Below are positions 43,174-51,197 of a stretch of 64,000 bases of DNA, one piece after another. Positions within the stretch are counted from its first letter, which is position 1. Every line of letters begins with the position of its first letter. Under the pieces are notes generated by a model. It searched no databases, had not been told where the DNA came from, and saw only the letters and a list, made by a program, of their open reading frames with translations. Source of the DNA: Anthropogastromicrobium sp963652495 (GTDB taxonomy: Bacteria > Bacillota > Clostridia > Lachnospirales > Lachnospiraceae); contig CAVJTU010000001.1 in the NCBI GenBank assembly GCA_963652495.1, forward strand, positions 41,654-105,653. Reading direction: 5' to 3'. The translations under genes were made by a program, and so were the position numbers.

Positions 43174-45384
43174 ATGTATGCAGATATCGTAATCGACATT
43201 TCGCATGAAGCACTTGACCGACCATTTCAATATCGTATTCCAGAGGTGCTTGAGGGGCAGATTCGTCCCGGAGTGTGGGTACTTGTTCCATTTGGCAGAG
43301 GAAACACATCAAAGAAGGGCTTTGTTTTACGTACCAGTGAAAATCCTGAGATTGATCCAGACCGAATAAAGGAATTGACAGAAATTGTGTCCGATGACAA
43401 TTCGTCTGATCAGCTTCGCATTGCACTTGCTGTATGGATGTATCAGGAGTACGGCGGAAATTTGATTCAGTCGCTTCGCGTTGTCATGCCTGCGCGAAAA
43501 AGTGTGCGCCCAAAGCAGCTAAGCTTTCTGGTGCGCACAGCGGATGAGGAACGTTTTCTGTCATATCTGGAAATTGCAAAGAAAAAGGGCTGGAAAGGGC
43601 GTGTGCGCCTGATGGAGGCCCTTTTAAAACGAGACAGCATCTCGTCAAGCTTTGCCAGACAGCAATTAAAGATTTCGTCTGATGCGATTAAGGCATTGGA
43701 AAAAGAGAACCTCATTCGTATTGAGACAAAGCGTCTGTACCGAAGTGTACTTCCGCAATCGCAGGAGTTGCTGTCCAAAAAGAAATTGAATGAAGAACAG
43801 CAGCACATCGTTGATGAACTCATCTCGTCCTATGAGGATGGTGTGCGCACACCGGCACTTCTCTATGGCATTACCGGAAGCGGCAAGACAGAAGTTTATA
43901 TGCATCTGATCGAGTGGATGATAAATCAGGGAAAGCAGGTCATTGTGCTGATTCCGGAGATTTCTTTGACTTATCAGGTCATCATGAATTTCTATAGCCG
44001 CTTTGGTGAACAAGTTTCGATGATTAACTCAAGACTTTCTGACGGCGAGCGAAACGATCAGCTTGAACGGGCGAGAAATGGCGAGATTTCCATTATGGTA
44101 GGACCGCGCTCAGCGCTGTTCACACCATTTTCAAATCTTGGCCTTATTATTATTGATGAGGAACAGGAAGGAGCCTACAACAGCGAGCAAATTCCGCGTT
44201 ATCATACAAGAGAGACCGCGGCAAAATTAGCCGAGCTAAGCCATTCACTTCTTCTTCTCGGCTCCGCAACACCGTCGATTGAAGCATTTTCCCGAACTGA
44301 AACGGGAGAATATCGAAAGTTCACGCTGACGAAGCGTGCCGTTGCGGGAAGCAGTCTGCCAGACGTTCAAATAGTGGACATGCGAAAGGAACTCGAGGAA
44401 GGAAATCGCTCAGTTTTCTCGCGAGTACTTCGGGAAAGGATGGAAGAGTGCCTTTTAAAGAAGCAGCAGATGATACTGTTTATTAACCGTCGTGGCTTTT
44501 CAAGGGTGGTCAGCTGCCGATCCTGCGGCAAGCCAATCGAATGTCCGCACTGCGATGTGGCGTTAACCGAACATCTTGGCGGCACACTTGTCTGCCACTA
44601 CTGCGGTTACACAAAACAGATGCCGCGCAGTTGTCCGTCCTGCGGCTCGCCATATCTGGCAGGCTTTGGACTCGGCACCCAGAAGGCTGAGATGATGATT
44701 CATGCACAATTTCCACAGGCGCGCGTGCTTCGCATGGATATGGACACTACCTCGCAAAAAGACGGTCATGAACAAATTCTGGAAGCATTTCGCCGAAGAG
44801 AGGCTGATATTTTAGTCGGCACGCAAATGATTGTCAAAGGTCATGATTTTCCGGGTGTCACGCTCGTTGGCATTCTGGCGGCAGATATGTCGCTGTACAA
44901 TTCCGATTTCAGAAGCACTGAGCGCACTTTTCAGCTCTTGACACAGGCAGCAGGGCGAGCAGGACGTGGAAGTGAACCGGGATGTGTTGTCATTCAGTCC
45001 TACGATCCGGAAAATTACAGCATTCAGACTGTAGCAGCGCAGGATTATGAATCCTTTTATGCGCAGGAAATTCGTTTCCGAAAGCGTATGCAGTACCCGC
45101 CGATCGGTCAGATGTGCGAGGTCATGGCCGTTTCTGCTCAGGAAACACTCGCCGATCAGTGGATTCATCAGGCAGAGTTGTTGATAAATAAAAGATTTTA
45201 TGGTACAATCAAAATGATTGGGCCTTCTGATGCGCCAATCGCAAAGCTCAAGGATATGTGGAGAAAACATCTTTATATAAGAAGTAATGATCATAAGGCG
45301 TATCTTGAGGCAATGGAATTGCTTCAGAAGCTCACGGAGGAGGCCGCGTTACAGAAGGTATATATTTCTGTGACGGTCTGCTGA
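43174..45384 (+). CDS. priA: Primosomal helicase PriA
   Basis: A 736-residue replication-restart helicase that reloads DnaB at stalled forks. YGITGSGKTEVYMHLI is Walker A near residue 232, LIIIDEEQEGAY is the DExH-like box, and eight cysteines in CRSCGKPIECPHC, CHYCG and CPSCG (about residues 447-493) bind zinc. It opens the run priA-def-fmt found in many Clostridia. Confidence 0.96.
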   Translation: MYADIVIDISHEALDRPFQYRIPEVLEGQIRPGVWVLVPFGRGNTSKKGFVLRTSENPEIDPDRIKELTEIVSDDNSSDQLRIALAVWMYQEYGGNLIQSLRVVMPARKSVRPKQLSFLVRTADEERFLSYLEIAKKKGWKGRVRLMEALLKRDSISSSFARQQLKISSDAIKALEKENLIRIETKRLYRSVLPQSQELLSKKKLNEEQQHIVDELISSYEDGVRTPALLYGITGSGKTEVYMHLIEWMINQGKQVIVLIPEISLTYQVIMNFYSRFGEQVSMINSRLSDGERNDQLERARNGEISIMVGPRSALFTPFSNLGLIIIDEEQEGAYNSEQIPRYHTRETAAKLAELSHSLLLLGSATPSIEAFSRTETGEYRKFTLTKRAVAGSSLPDVQIVDMRKELEEGNRSVFSRVLRERMEECLLKKQQMILFINRRGFSRVVSCRSCGKPIECPHCDVALTEHLGGTLVCHYCGYTKQMPRSCPSCGSPYLAGFGLGTQKAEMMIHAQFPQARVLRMDMDTTSQKDGHEQILEAFRRREADILVGTQMIVKGHDFPGVTLVGILAADMSLYNSDFRSTERTFQLLTQAAGRAGRGSEPGCVVIQSYDPENYSIQTVAAQDYESFYAQEIRFRKRMQYPPIGQMCEVMAVSAQETLADQWIHQAELLINKRFYGTIKMIGPSDAPIAKLKDMWRKHLYIRSNDHKAYLEAMELLQKLTEEAALQKVYISVTVC

Positions 45385-45419
45385 TGAGGTAGAATTTAAC
45401 AGGCTCTGAGACGAATGTG

Positions 45420-45535
45420 CTTTACGAGACGGGACGTTGTAGCGGGCCCGTTGTCAAAATACACTTACGTTGAAAACGTGTAGTGGGGACCCGCGGAGTT
45501 GGGCCCGTCGACAAAGTCACTTCGTCGAGGAGTCG
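45420..45535. repeat. GC-rich intergenic region with direct and inverted repeats
   Basis: GGGCCCG followed by TTGTCAAAATACACTT (45444-45466) recurs imperfectly as GGGCCCG plus TCGACAAAGTCACTT (45501-45522). GCGGG (45442-45446) can pair with CCCGC (45490-45494), with an ACGTT/AACGT hairpin inside, and CGAC pairs with GTCG at 45509-45527. The base composition is far more GC-rich than other gaps. No gene is seen. Confidence 0.6.
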
Positions 45536-45576
45536 TCCGAAAGAAAAACAGAAACAGTAAGAGAAAGGAGTTCCAT

Positions 45577-46116
45577 ATGGGAATCAGAACAGTCAGAACA
45601 GAAGGTGATGAGTGCCTTCGTAAGGTATGTAAGCCGGTAAAAAATGTAAGTTTACGAACAAAAATTTTAATTGAGGATATGTTTGATACAATGTATGAGA
45701 CAGGCGGCGTTGGCCTGGCAGCTCCGCAGGTGGGCGTATTAAAGCGTATTGTTGTTATGGATACGGATGACAATCAGCATGTACTCATCAATCCGGAGAT
45801 TTTAGAGACAAGCGGTGAGCAGACCGGTTACGAGGGATGCTTAAGCATTCCGGGGAAGAGCGGCATTGTCACCAGACCGGATTACGTAAAGGTAAAGGCA
45901 TTAAATGAGCGTGGTGAGGAGTATATCTTAGAAGGCGAAGGTCTTCTTGCCAGATGTATCTGCCACGAGTGTGACCATCTTGACGGAATCCTGTATAGTG
46001 ATAAGGCAGAGGGCGGATTAGTCAACAACGAGGATCTGCCAAACGATGAGGAAGAGGAACTATACGAGGATGCATACGAGGATTTTACCGAAGAGGAAGA
46101 TAACGTCCGCGGATGA
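45577..46116 (+). CDS. def: Peptide deformylase
   Basis: A 179-residue metallohydrolase that removes the N-formyl group from new proteins. All three motifs are present: GVGLAAPQVG, EGCLSIPG and CHECDHLDGILY (HExxH). The C-terminus has an acidic tail of about 35 residues. AAAGGAG sits 6 bases before the ATG at 45577. Its partner fmt follows. Confidence 0.96.
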   Translation: MGIRTVRTEGDECLRKVCKPVKNVSLRTKILIEDMFDTMYETGGVGLAAPQVGVLKRIVVMDTDDNQHVLINPEILETSGEQTGYEGCLSIPGKSGIVTRPDYVKVKALNERGEEYILEGEGLLARCICHECDHLDGILYSDKAEGGLVNNEDLPNDEEEELYEDAYEDFTEEEDNVRG

Positions 46117-46192
46117 AAAAATCGAAGAAATTAAAGATATAATTACAGTTGGGTCAAAAAAAGACCGAACGAAGGCCAAAGGAGTGGTAGGT

Positions 46193-47149
46193 TTGAGAAT
46201 TATTTTTATGGGAACACCTGAGTTTGCTGTACCGGTACTCGAAAGTCTCATTGAGAGTAAGAAACATGAGGTGGTCACAGTTGTGACACAGCCGGACAAG
46301 CCAAAGGGCAGAGGAAATACCATGCAGTATCCTCCAGTCAAGGAATGTGCGATTGCGCACGGCATTCCGGTTTTACAGCCGGTTAAGGTTGGTGATCCGG
46401 AGGTTGTGGAAACGCTTCGCGGCTACGCACCGGAGTTAATCGCTGTGGTCGCATTTGGACAGTTTGTTCCAAAGTCTATCCGTGAAATGCCAAAGTATGG
46501 CTGTATCAATGTCCACGCATCTTTGCTTCCAAAGTATCGTGGTGCAGGTCCGATTCAGTGGGCAGTTATAAACGGCGAGAAGGAAAGCGGTGTCACGACG
46601 ATGTATATGAGCCGCGAGATTGACAAAGGAGATATGCTCTTAAAGGAGACGATTACGCTTGATCCGAAAGAAACAGGAGATTCGCTGCATGATCGTCTTT
46701 GTGTGCTGGGCGGCCCTCTTCTTTTAAAAACGATTGATCAGCTTGAGGATGGAAGTGCCGTGCGCATTCCGCAGTGCGAGGAGGAAAGCACCTATGCACA
46801 GAAGCTGGAAAAATGGATGGGAAATATCGACTGGACGATGGACGCTGTTCAGATTGAGCGTCTTGTACGTGGGTTAAATTCCTGGCCGGGCACCTTTACG
46901 AAGATTCATGGAAAAACCGTAAAGATTTGGGACTGCGATGTGATTGCACAGGATGCGCTGTCAGACGAGCAAAAAGAAGCTGTACCGGGCATCGTTTTGG
47001 TATCCGATAAAAAGCAGTTGATTGTAAAGACTGGAAACGGCGCATTGTCGCTTCGCACTCTTCAGCCGGAGGGAAAGAAGAGCATGGCGGTGGATGCCTA
47101 CTTAAGAGGTTATCCGATGGCACAGGGAGAAAAATTAGGAGAGGCATAA
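46193..47149 (+). CDS. fmt: Methionyl-tRNA formyltransferase
   Basis: A 318-residue enzyme that formylates initiator Met-tRNA using 10-formyl-THF. FMGTPEFAVPVLESL starts the protein and HASLLPKYRGAGPIQWA holds the catalytic His region. I choose TTG at 46193 because AAAGGAG lies about eight bases upstream and the protein then begins MRIIFMGTP like other family members. The in-frame GTG at 46184 is less likely. Confidence 0.95.
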   Translation: MRIIFMGTPEFAVPVLESLIESKKHEVVTVVTQPDKPKGRGNTMQYPPVKECAIAHGIPVLQPVKVGDPEVVETLRGYAPELIAVVAFGQFVPKSIREMPKYGCINVHASLLPKYRGAGPIQWAVINGEKESGVTTMYMSREIDKGDMLLKETITLDPKETGDSLHDRLCVLGGPLLLKTIDQLEDGSAVRIPQCEEESTYAQKLEKWMGNIDWTMDAVQIERLVRGLNSWPGTFTKIHGKTVKIWDCDVIAQDALSDEQKEAVPGIVLVSDKKQLIVKTGNGALSLRTLQPEGKKSMAVDAYLRGYPMAQGEKLGEA

Positions 47150-47203
47150 GAATCGGTATACTAGAATTACCAGAAATACGAGACTATCACGGAGGTGAAA
47201 AAT

Positions 47204-47908
47204 ATGCCATATTATTACTGGGATCCTACTTATATACTTGTTTTAATCGGTGCGCTGCTCTCCATCGGCGCATCTGCACTTGTAAACAGTACATTTAACC
47301 GTTATTCATCTGTACATGCAAGAAGTGGTCTGACAGGAGCAGAGGCGGCACAGCGTCTGCTGCATTCACAGGGTATCTACGATGTGCAGGTTCGGCATGT
47401 ATCGGGCAATCTGACGGACCATTACGATCCGAGAAACAAAACACTTAGCCTGTCGGATGCCGTATATAATGTATCCACGGTTGCTGCAGTGGGTGTTGCC
47501 GCTCATGAGTGTGGTCATGCCATGCAGCATGCAAAGGGCTATGTGCCGTTGTCTATTCGCAGTGCCATGGTTCCGGTGGTGAATTTCGGCTCCTATTTAT
47601 CTTGGCCGTTAATTGTGATTGGATTGTTTATTAACAGCTCTACCGGTACCCTTTTATTAAATGCCGGACTGCTTTTGTTTAGTCTTGTTGTATTATTTCA
47701 GTTGGTAACGCTTCCGGTAGAGATCAACGCCTCCAGACGTGCTGTCAAATTGCTCGATCAGCAGCATATCCTTGTCGGAGACGAGGTTGGACAGACTGCG
47801 AATGTGTTAAAGGCAGCAGCACTTACGTATGTAGCCAGTGCGGCGGCATCCATTTTACAGCTGCTTCGTCTGCTGATCTTAACAGGAGGAAGACGCAGGG
47901 ATGACTGA
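47204..47908 (+). CDS. Zinc metallopeptidase, YugP family
   Basis: A 234-residue membrane protein with helices at about residues 10-28 and 120-165 and the metalloprotease motif HECGH in VAAHECGHAMQHAKG near residue 105. The start MPYYYWDPTYILVL is the classic YugP N-terminus. GGAGGTGA lies 5 bases before the ATG. The cellular target is unknown. It overlaps rsmB by 8 bases. Confidence 0.92.
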   Translation: MPYYYWDPTYILVLIGALLSIGASALVNSTFNRYSSVHARSGLTGAEAAQRLLHSQGIYDVQVRHVSGNLTDHYDPRNKTLSLSDAVYNVSTVAAVGVAAHECGHAMQHAKGYVPLSIRSAMVPVVNFGSYLSWPLIVIGLFINSSTGTLLLNAGLLLFSLVVLFQLVTLPVEINASRRAVKLLDQQHILVGDEVGQTANVLKAAALTYVASAAASILQLLRLLILTGGRRRDD

Positions 47909-49244
47909 GACGACAAAAAGAGAAAATGAAAGAGAGATCGTCCTTGCGATCTTGCTTGAAGTGTTGGAGAAGGATCAGTTTTCTCATATCGTGATCCGTC
48001 AGGCGCTTGACAAATACAGTTATCTGCCAAAGAAGGAGCGTTCCTTCATCGCCAGACTTTCAAGAGGCTGTGTGGAGCGAAAGCTTGAACTTGATGCGAT
48101 TATTGACAGGGCCGCATCGGTGAAGGCATCCAAGCAAAAGCCTGTCATCCGAAACATTCTTCGTATGGCGGCCTATCAGCTAAAATATATGAACGTTCCA
48201 GCGCATGCAGTTTGCAGCGAGGCAGTAAAGCTGGCGGCAAAGAAGGGTTTTGGATCGTTAAAGGGCTTTGTCAATGCAGTAGTGCGAAAGATGGCAGCGC
48301 TGATCCCGTCACTTGACTGGAGCGATCAGCCGCCCATTTTGTATTCTGTTCCGAAATGGTTGTATGATGAGTTGATGAACTGGTATCCAAAGGAAAAAGT
48401 GACTGCATATTTAGAGAGCGTTGTCTCACAGAGCGGTCATCGGATGTACGTACATTGTCATACATCCGGGAGCAGTATGGAAGAGATTATCAGATCTTTA
48501 GAAAATGAAGGTATTCAGGTAAAAAAAGCACCATATGCGAAGGATTGTCTGGAGCTGGTTGATGCAGGCGATATTCGCTGTACACAGGTTTTTAAGGATG
48601 GCTTGATTCAGATTCAGGACATCAGCTCCGCGCTTGCCGCGCAGTGTGTGGCACCGACACCGGGCAGCTTTTGTATTGATATGTGCGCCGCACCGGGTGG
48701 AAAGAGCATTCATCTTGCAAAGGCACAGGGCGGCACGACAAATGTGTTAAGCCGCGATATTTCATGGGACAAGCTGGAATTAATAGAGGAAAACAAGGAG
48801 CGCTGTCATGCCGACAATATGCAGATCGAGCAGTGGGATGCCTGTGTACTTGACGAAGCGAAAAAAGAGACAGCAGACTTTGTTCTGGCAGATGTGCCAT
48901 GTTCCGGGCTTGGTATTTTGTCGAGAAAACCGGATATTAAGTATCAGCTGACAAAAGAGCGTTTAGAGCAGCTTGTCATTTTGCAGCGAACCATTCTTTT
49001 GAATGCGGCGCAGCTTGTAAAGCCGGGCGGTGTTCTGGTTTATAGCACATGCACGATCAATCCGGCGGAAAATGAGGAGAACGTTCGTTATCTGTTGTCA
49101 CAGATGCCATTTGAGCTTGAAAGTCTTGCACCGTTTATTGAAGAAAAAATCGAAGGCAACGCTCCGGAAAGCGGTATGCTGCAGCTGCTTCCGGGACAAA
49201 ATCAGTGTGACGGATTCTTTGTCGCACGACTTCGTAAGAAGTGA
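47901..49244 (+). CDS. rsmB: 16S rRNA m5C967 methyltransferase
   Basis: A 447-residue protein with an NusB-like N-terminal RNA-binding domain (residues 1-140) and a SAM-dependent m5C methyltransferase domain. DMCAAPGGKSIHLA is the SAM site, VPCSGLG carries the release cysteine, and YSTCTINPAENEENV carries the catalytic cysteine. It sits in its usual place between fmt and rlmN. Confidence 0.95.
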   Translation: MTETTKRENEREIVLAILLEVLEKDQFSHIVIRQALDKYSYLPKKERSFIARLSRGCVERKLELDAIIDRAASVKASKQKPVIRNILRMAAYQLKYMNVPAHAVCSEAVKLAAKKGFGSLKGFVNAVVRKMAALIPSLDWSDQPPILYSVPKWLYDELMNWYPKEKVTAYLESVVSQSGHRMYVHCHTSGSSMEEIIRSLENEGIQVKKAPYAKDCLELVDAGDIRCTQVFKDGLIQIQDISSALAAQCVAPTPGSFCIDMCAAPGGKSIHLAKAQGGTTNVLSRDISWDKLELIEENKERCHADNMQIEQWDACVLDEAKKETADFVLADVPCSGLGILSRKPDIKYQLTKERLEQLVILQRTILLNAAQLVKPGGVLVYSTCTINPAENEENVRYLLSQMPFELESLAPFIEEKIEGNAPESGMLQLLPGQNQCDGFFVARLRKK

Positions 49245-49393
49245 CGTAGTTTATGGGTTAGCTTGTTTATGGCAAGCCTTGAGGTGGCTGTCCTTCACGA
49301 GGCGCACGGATCCGGTTCGCAGACGAAACCACCACCGGGGCGTTTCATAAAATTCCCTGTGAACCGTAAGTAAAATAACTTTAGGAGGACGAA
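49245..49393. other. GC-rich structured gap before rlmN
   Basis: No gene is visible. GCTTG and CAAGC form a small hairpin near 49260-49277, and GGTGG (near 49282) can pair with CCACC (near 49330) around a GGATCC-containing palindromic centre. The rlmN ribosome site AGGAGG ends the region. Confidence 0.4.
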
Positions 49394-50431
49394 ATGAAAG
49401 AAGATATTAAATCTATGACATTGCCGGAACTGACAACATGGGTGACAGCACTGGGAGAGAAGGGGTTCCGGGCAAAACAGCTGTATGGCTGGATGCATAA
49501 GAATCTTGTTTCCTCTTTTGATGAGATGACGAATCTGTCCGGTGCACTAAAAAGCAAATTGAAGGAGCAGGCTGATTTTGTTGTGCTTGAGCCGGTTGAT
49601 GTGCGGATCTCTTCAATAGACGGAACAAGAAAGTATCTGTTTCGTCTCCCTGACGGAAATGTGATCGAGAGCGTATTGATGCGCTACCATTTTGGAAACT
49701 CAGTATGCATTTCCACACAGGTCGGCTGTCGTATGGGTTGCCGCTTTTGTGCGTCCACACTCGACGGACTGGTCAGAAGTCTTCGTCCGAGTGAGATGCT
49801 TGAACAGATTTACCGGATTCAGAAGGATATCGGGGAACGTATTTCAAATGTCGTATTAATGGGGTCTGGAGAGCCATTTGACAATACTGAGAATGTATTT
49901 CGCTTTCTGGATCTGATTTCCTGCGAGGAGGGCTTGAACATCAGCCAGCGAAATCTGACGATTTCCACCTGCGGTCTGATTCCGGGAATTGAGCGACTGA
50001 CCGCGCGTCACAGTCAGGTAACACTCGCGCTGTCGTTACATGCGCCAAATGATATGGTGCGAAAGGAATTGATGCCGATTGCCAATAAGTATCGCATTCA
50101 GGATGTACTTGCTGCATGCAAGAACTATTTTGAGGTCACAGGCCGGCGTGTCACATTTGAGTACAGCCTTGTAGCCGGAGTCAATGACAATGAAAATGAG
50201 GCAAGACAGCTTGCCAATCTCTTAAATGGCTTTCCGTGTCATGTCAATTTAATTCCGGTGAATCCAATTAAAGAACGAAACTATGTCCAGTCCGGACAGA
50301 TTCAGATAGAGAAATTTAAAAAATTGCTTGAAAAAAGTGCAATACATGTTACTATTAGAAGGGAAATGGGCCGCGATATAGACGGCGCATGCGGACAACT
50401 CCGAAAAAGCTATCTAGAACAACATACATAA
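49394..50431 (+). CDS. rlmN: 23S rRNA/tRNA adenine-C2 methyltransferase RlmN
   Basis: A 345-residue radical SAM enzyme that methylates A2503 of 23S rRNA and A37 of some tRNAs. CRMGCRFCAST is the CxxxCxxC iron-sulfur motif near residue 115, and GACGQLR near the C-terminus holds the resolving Cys. TTTAGGAGG before the ATG is a strong ribosome site. prpC follows 13 bases later. Confidence 0.96.
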   Translation: MKEDIKSMTLPELTTWVTALGEKGFRAKQLYGWMHKNLVSSFDEMTNLSGALKSKLKEQADFVVLEPVDVRISSIDGTRKYLFRLPDGNVIESVLMRYHFGNSVCISTQVGCRMGCRFCASTLDGLVRSLRPSEMLEQIYRIQKDIGERISNVVLMGSGEPFDNTENVFRFLDLISCEEGLNISQRNLTISTCGLIPGIERLTARHSQVTLALSLHAPNDMVRKELMPIANKYRIQDVLAACKNYFEVTGRRVTFEYSLVAGVNDNENEARQLANLLNGFPCHVNLIPVNPIKERNYVQSGQIQIEKFKKLLEKSAIHVTIRREMGRDIDGACGQLRKSYLEQHT

Positions 50432-50444
50432 AGGAGTTTTTAGA

Positions 50445-51170
50445 ATGCAGATTAGTTGTAAAAGTGATATAGGAAGGATGCGTTCACAGAATCAGGATTC
50501 TGTTTTTGCATCCGATAAGCCGGTGGGAAAACTGCCGAATCTGCTGATTGTGGCTGACGGTATGGGTGGTCATAAAGCAGGGGATTTTGCATCACGCTAC
50601 GCGGTGGAGAAGCTGGTGGAGTGCATCAGCGAGTCAGCTTATGAAAACCCACTGCTGATTGTGAGCGATGCGATTCGTTTGGTAAACCGTCGAATCTATG
50701 AGAAGTCGCGGGAGTATGAAGAGTACAGAGGAATGGGAACTACGCTGACGCTGGCATTTGTGGATGATGCGAGCAAGCTTCATGTCTTTCAGATCGGTGA
50801 CAGCAGATTGTATCTGATTTCCGATACGATCCGTCAGATCACAAAGGATCACTCCTATGTGGAGGAGATGTATCGTAAGGGATTGATTACCAGAGATTCG
50901 GAGGAATACCAAAGTAAAAAAAATATAATCACGAGAGCACTTGGCTCCCATGATTATACTTCAGCAGATATTTTTGAGGAACCTGTCGTACCGGGAGATC
51001 TGCTTTTGCTGTGCTCGGATGGTTTGACCAATATGGTCGGCGATGATATCATTCTTGAAACCGTAAAGAGTGCAGCCTCACTGGAGGAAAAGACAAATGT
51101 TCTGATTGAACAGGCCAACGATAATGGAGGGCAGGACAATATCTCTGTTATTTTGGCAGCAGTGGAGTAG
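50445..51170 (+). CDS. prpC: PP2C-type serine/threonine phosphatase
   Basis: A 241-residue metal-dependent phosphatase that reverses the paired PASTA kinase. DIGRMRSQNQDSV, VADGMGGHKAGD, GDSRLYL and DNGGQDNISVI are PP2C motifs with the metal-binding Asp residues. It precedes the kinase gene by a short gap as in nearly all Firmicutes. Confidence 0.96.
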   Translation: MQISCKSDIGRMRSQNQDSVFASDKPVGKLPNLLIVADGMGGHKAGDFASRYAVEKLVECISESAYENPLLIVSDAIRLVNRRIYEKSREYEEYRGMGTTLTLAFVDDASKLHVFQIGDSRLYLISDTIRQITKDHSYVEEMYRKGLITRDSEEYQSKKNIITRALGSHDYTSADIFEEPVVPGDLLLLCSDGLTNMVGDDIILETVKSAASLEEKTNVLIEQANDNGGQDNISVILAAVE

Positions 51171-51197
51171 TACCTGAAGAGGGTTATGGAGGATAGG

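Noticed and set aside
46151..46166. GGGTCAAAAAAAGACC before fmt as another repeat copy
   Set aside because: Only the short GGGTCAAAA core matches; family ends and the second arm are missing, so chance similarity is likely.
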